NCBI GenBank assembly: GCA_023053545.1
Contig: JAKZAN010000004.1
Location: 4,898,001 to 4,962,000, forward strand
From: Lepidurus packardi
Taxonomy: Eukaryota; Arthropoda; Branchiopoda; Notostraca; Triopsidae
Direction: 5' to 3'
DNA length: 64,000 nt
The translations under genes and the position numbers were made by a program. Positions 58,801 to 64,000 of the stretch are shown in pieces (position 1 is the first letter of the stretch; each line of letters begins with the position of its first letter). The notes below the pieces were generated by a model. It searched no databases. It was not told the origin of the DNA and saw only the letters and a list, made by a program, of their open reading frames with translations.

Positions 58801-61800
58801 TTCCCTATAGTTAACAGAAATTTATTTTTTATATATGTATATAGTAACTATTATAAAGATTTAAGTAATAGCTTTAATGCTATGAAATGTTGGAAAAATA
58901 CAAATAAAATGTAAAAATTATTCATATTTAATTCTTTTTTGTTATAAAAAATAAGCTAAAAAAGATCTATTCTGGTTGGGGGTCGGGGTTGTCAAAGGAG
59001 GTAAATACAGAAAAATGAAAGAAAAACAGCGATTACGCCCGCCTTTTCCTGTTGCAGCTATCGTACTAGTAATTGTCAGCGTCCATCAGGTGTTTATTAC
59101 ATCGCAGGAGTGCTCGGGACTCCTTTATGTGGGAGTAGATTGTATTAGTATTCTGGCAACGTGCCTTTTAATAGAACTCGGCGAATGCACAAGCTCCCAC
59201 GCTTGATAATGTGTAAAAGATTCGAGTTACACACAACACACACACACGCACACCTTTTTCCTTAACTTCTCGACTGCTTCCAGCGTCCAAGTACTCGCAG
59301 GCTTTTCCTCCTAAGATTGCATTTCCAAATCCCCGATATGCGACAGGTTATAATTCTATAACCGCAGGTGTATATACATATAAGAAGAAGCCCCTCTCCT
59401 CTTAAGAACCCGCAGTCACCAAACCTTCTCTTCCTACATTCTCCCCGAGAACCCAGTATCCCCCTTGGCCAGCAGCACGTGGGCTCTCTTCCCCAAGTCG
59501 GAACGATATACACCTTGGCCCAAGACTCTACGTCGCTTAAAGGCCAGGACACAGGACCAAGACAGCAGCAGTCCACGCTCAACATCTCACCTGAGAAGAC
59601 TGAACTTATGTAAAACGTTTTAGATTCACTTTGTTACACCCACTCCCTTGCATTGGAAACGTCAAACGTGGAAAGATTTGTTGCAATCCAGCCGTGCTTC
59701 TTTACGCGACTTCTCGAGTCTTTTGTAATCATTTGAATCACTTCAACCCCCCAAAATAGACCAACCTTTGAGACCTTTGTGCCTTCTAAAAGAGTAACGT
59801 TGCAAAAGCAAATGTGGACTGACTAATGGACAATTTGGTGTCAGAGACTTCTAGAAGAATCCAAAAAAGTCGTTCAAAAAGTGAGTCAACTACCGGTGAA
59901 GTTATGAGACTTTTCGATTAGAAACAAAAGCCAAGGACCGGATTTCCCCTATGACCCATTCGTTTTTCACTCCCGACTCTGGCCACAGGTAAGCTGAAGC
60001 TCCTTCTTATCACACACGTTTTTTTTTTCTAAAATCTTAGGCGGCTTTCTAATTCAGGTTTTGCGTGAACATTTCAAATCGGGGCCTCTTTAGTCTGGCA
60101 TACGTTTACGGATACGTAAATCTAAAACCCACTTGGTCGTTTTCATGCCGAATTAGCACCCAGATTGTCAGTTCGTAAAATTAACCTTGATCTTTGTGTT
60201 CTGAATTGGGAAACAATTATTTAGATACACGAAAAGATTTATTATTTAGGTAATCTGTTATTTATTGGTTAGGATTTATTATTTATTTTGTTATTTATTA
60301 TTAAGGATTTATAGTTTTATGATATATTTTTTTTTACCCCGACCAATCAAAAAAGGGAAAGCTAATGAATTTTTCTTTTTAATAAGGGTCGATCCAATTT
60401 AACTATGGTAATTTTTATAGGGGATAGGGTATGTCTGCGTGTATGTCTGTATATAGCGTACTGTGCGGGGAAAATATATTTTAATATTTTTACAGACAGA
60501 GAGACACGGCCAAGTCTCTCATCTTTTCTTCTCTTGCGCTTCAGGAAGTCTTTTTGCTCCGTTTCAACTGTCTTGTTCTTGTCTGTGGAGCGGATCCCAG
60601 AATATTCAAGGTCTAGGAGAAGGCTAGAAAAAGGTGTGCGGCAGTTTCAGGAGAGGGGCAATACACGGGCATGAAGGCACACCAAAAAAGGGGGCGTGGT
60701 GGTTCGCAAAACCCCAGCCCGCCACTCCCTTTAATATTAGGGGCACGTACACCCTATCGGAGGATTACTGTAACGAATAGCTTAGAATTCTGAATGAATA
60801 ACCTCACTTTGGGAGCTTTGGGTTCATCTCAACCTTGGGAACTCGACAAAATATATATACATATCCCGCAATTTTTCAAAGCCTAACGAACTTTTCCACT
60901 TCCTGACTCTTTGGTTTGCTCATTGATTTGAATGATGGATGAGACTACAAAGAGGCTTGCATATGAGGCAAAAAATAATTAAAAAATGACGAACGTCAAG
61001 AACTGAAACCTCCTCTGACGCCTCCATACAATGCTCCCCCCTCTATTTTTTCTTTCTTTTACTGGATAATTCTTTCTAATCTGGTTCTTTGTTGACAAAA
61101 ACCCGTTCTGCATATTAATTTGCGTTCGAGATGGGTCTTTGCCAACGGGTTACGGCCTCTCTAGGTTCGCAACTCGTTCTCAGACCCACACACATAAAAA
61201 TAAGGAGCGAAAAAAAGGTGAACTCGACTTGGCCTTTTAAGCATGTGAAAATAACCGTGTTGAGAATGAAGACTTCCAAGAAGTAAACACACACAACAGG
61301 GGAAAAAAAAGTAAAACAAAAATAACAGTTTAACAAATCCGGTAAGTTAATACACAACCGAAAATGCCACCTGGACGGTGCGGGCTTGCTGCTGTGTGAG
61401 AAATGGTCGTAGCAATACGGTCTTCGACTCCATTATCAGGCCTGGGTTTTCCTCCTGTCTTGGCGATCTTATCAGCTGCTGGGGATCTTCCTTTCCTGCA
61501 GATATAAAACCCCTTTACAGCTTTACCGCGAAAGATCTAAGGACTACATTTCTCTTCTCCTCTCCTTCTCTCTCTTTTACCTTCTGTACTTCAAAGGCTT
61601 CAAACGTCAGCTTGCTAAAACCTAAACCCAACAAGTTAACGAGGAAACTGGCTTTGCTTTTTCCCCAGATGTTCGAAACCACATCGTTTGGCTTTTGGTT
61701 TCATTTCAAGAATTTTTTTTAAAGAAAAGAAAAAGAAAAGCGCTTTCGGTGTAATTTCAATAAAAAATCTATTTATTATAGTTTATATTTTGTTGTTTTT

Positions 61801-63812
61801 TTAGTTAGCATGAGAAAAAATAAAAGCATGGCTTTAGAATTTGAAACCTTCATGCTCACAGGGATCTTCAAAATTTTTCTACGTCATTAGCATCACTGAG
61901 GAACTTCATAAATGGGCGCCACGGCCAAGGCCATATCCACAACAGAAGAGAATAAAAGCATGAAAGCAACCAGTTGATTAACTTCTTGAAGCACTTGAGA
62001 AATGCAGCTCCAACTTGCGAATTGCTCCCACTAAAAATTATATTGCTTTTTACTCTCTCTTGTATCGTTTTTACGAGGTGGTGGGTGTGGTTCAACTCGG
62101 CGAAATTATTGCTCTCCATTTCTGTCATACTTCCTGAAACTTGCACTTCTCTTCCAAAGTTCGGCTAAATTATTTAGAACATTTTCTGCACTTCCAGACT
62201 GTGTTTTCGAACCTCAATGTGATTGAAAAGTTTGTAATAGTGATTATGATTACACATTCCTTGCGCTCTAAACCGTACGCCATTACATATTTAAAGAGCA
62301 ATACTTAGCAGAAAGCAGCTCAAAAATAGGGCATGAAATCTAGTTTTTTGTTATGTTTTTTTCCATCATGCGCCAAGCAATAATTAAGCTATTAGCGAAA
62401 GCACATTTCCAGAAATAGGTTCACGTGACTTTCTGACATCAGGGATGTATCCATGATTCTCGCGCATTTCCTTTGTATTTAAAAAAAATGTATGTATATT
62501 TTAAGCAAAGAAATGGCCAGTAATAACCGTGGCAACAATCGCTGTAAGACATGCCATGACACGTCCATGACGTGATTGACGTCACAAACCAAAGATTGCA
62601 AGTCAGTAACTATTGAACGGTTGTTTAAAACAATTTGGGGCAAATTGCATCATTTCTCTGAATAATGTATACTATAAGAATCTATGGCAATCTCAACACG
62701 TGATTTTAGGTAGCAATTTTCCCTTTATGAGTTTGACTTTCTCAGTGATATTGGGTAGTATAGTTTGCCAGCAGTTTAAGACTTTAGGTTCTTGAAGTAT
62801 TGCGTCGTAACGCTGGCTAAAAAATTAAATTTATAAAATGAAAAGAAATGCGAGACAATATTTGTCTCAGGACTTACATCCACACATGGGCCCGTATATG
62901 TACCTCGTATCCACAATAAATACTGGGAGATGACGTTCAAGTACCTTAATGGAGATAACGTATGAATGAAAAGTTGCTTGAAAAAGTGTTTGGCGGCGAC
63001 TCGGGCGGTCCATTCATCTCCTAATGCAAACGGACGAGGAAACCACTCCCTGTACGATTATTAAGTTAACATTACCGGAAAACTTTTATCCTTTCCCCGT
63101 CACGGGTCTTTATTGTTTTTGGATGCCTCTGAACACTTATCTATAGTGTGCCAAGGTACTGACCACGTGACTCTTCAAAAGTCTTTCAACAATCGACTTT
63201 GCGTGACAAAAAACAAATTAGGGCCATTTCGGCACTCCAAAAATGAAACAAAAGTGAACAAACGCATCCTTCCACGCCTAAGCAACTAGTTATTTTCTGA
63301 AGCGGACGTCACAGGAACCATATGACTTAGTTCCATTTTTTCCGTCTTCAAGTGTTTTCTTTTTTCCCTTGTTTTCCTAAGGACAGAAGGAAAAGGAAGG
63401 AAAAAAAAACGAATGACTTCTTTCCCGAAATAGAAGATCAACAGTCGGATGGCGGATGTCACTCGTACGTTGCCAAGCTCATCTACGACGACAGGTTCAA
63501 CGGATAACTTTTGAGCCTCATGTCTGTTTAAAATTACAAAAAAGGAAAATGTGTGCAATAGTGTCAAATTAAGCTGATAACAATATCTCAAATTACTTTA
63601 CAAACCACGAGGATCAGCGATCAAGAGTTCGTTTAAAAGCTTTCCATTTTTCCTGTTGCCATGTACTAGTACACACGTTTCTTGCCCTAAAACAAAGTTC
63701 TTCTAGTGCTAAGAGGCTAATCATCTACGTTAATCACGTTCCAAGCGTGGTATTGCAAAAAGTGAAGGCAAAAGACACTGCCTCAGAGAAGTTCAAACCG
63801 AACCGTTTTCAG
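52802..63812. other. 11-kb tract without a confident gene
   Basis: Open frames are short and noise-like. I note a C10 run at 58542-58551, a CA-rich patch near 59226, and AT-rich TTTATTATTTA repeats at 60230-60330. Several minus-strand frames at 61.87-63.5 kb look mildly coding but could not be joined in phase (see rejected items). Confidence 0.45.
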
Positions 63813-63892
63813 GTTTCGTGCTTGTCAAGGAGCCAAACGACATTGCCGGAGATCCTCCTGATCCCCAAACTGTATTCTTTGTGAAGTCCTAG
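63813..63892 (+). CDS. Possible terminal exon at the right edge
   Basis: After an acceptor (GTTTTCAG) comes a frame of 25 residues plus stop, including VLVKEPNDIAGDPPDPQTVF, with a low-noise composition. No upstream exon with a phase-1 donor was found inside the window. It resembles the C-terminal end of a secreted or cuticular protein only loosely. I would not name it. Confidence 0.2.
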
Positions 63893-64000
63893 ACTTCCTT
63901 TTTTTAGTCTTTCCCTTTTTTTGGATACTCTATGTGGCCTAAATACTCAAGAAAGATAGCCTTGCATTCTCTATGTGTGAAAAGTAATTGCGTGGCACTA

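Noticed and set aside
61868-63530. Minus-strand pieces with coding feel (61868-62167 with a Trp-rich hydrophobic end; about 62700-62810; about 62883-63035; about 63430-63527)
   Set aside because: Each is open for only 45-100 codons, within chance, and the phases of the best splice sites do not match between them.
1-64000. tRNA genes, rRNA, CRISPR arrays and known conserved microRNAs
   Set aside because: No B-box-like GGTTCGANTCC in a tRNA setting, no repeat-spacer array, and none of the common arthropod microRNA sequences I know was seen by eye. A covariance-model scan would settle the tRNA question.

Overview
The window looks like nuclear DNA of an arthropod, most likely a small-genome crustacean of the Daphnia type. 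Reasons: recognisable animal genes with many short introns (mostly 50-120 bp, GT-AG), an Extra macrochaetae-type HLH protein, a Fused kinase, BEL/Pao and Ty3/gypsy remnants, and a degenerate (CCTAA)n array, the arthropod telomere motif. The genus is inferred; the metazoan and arthropod origin is well supported.

Layout. 1-7.9 kb: no gene recognised; its last kilobase is the promoter side of an emc/Id-type gene (CSL/Su(H) consensus sites, GC box, TATA box). 8.10-8.71 kb: emc, two exons, with a 3' UTR carrying miR-7-, miR-2- and Pumilio-type sites. 9.1-23.1 kb: long tract without a confident gene, holding a broken gene-like relic near 20.9-21.6 kb beside a CTCF-like site. 23.1-25.6 kb: purine nucleoside phosphorylase, six-exon transcripts with two candidate first exons. 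26.0-26.9 kb (minus strand): FAAP24, four exons, tail-to-tail with PNP. 27.1-27.6 kb: decayed gypsy gag piece just upstream of FAAP24. 28-35 kb: mostly empty, with one TATA-led small ORF on the minus strand. 35.4-43.7 kb: a 29-exon type IX-like collagen (signal peptide, acidic segment, TSPN domain, interrupted triple helix) with a duplicated 102-nt exon pair and, in intron 9, a MITE-like element and the telomere-like array. 44.7-46.95 kb (minus strand): 5'-truncated BEL/Pao copy with its 3' LTR. 47.8-52.8 kb: Fused/STK36-type kinase, ten exons. 52.8-64.0 kb: no confident gene, only weak coding-like pieces near the right edge.

The genes form no pathway together: emc and fused are developmental regulators (Notch/proneural and Hedgehog signalling), PNP is purine salvage, FAAP24 is Fanconi-type DNA repair, and the collagen is extracellular matrix. 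All exon boundaries were set by eye from splice consensus, reading-frame phase and family similarity; no alignment or transcript data were available.
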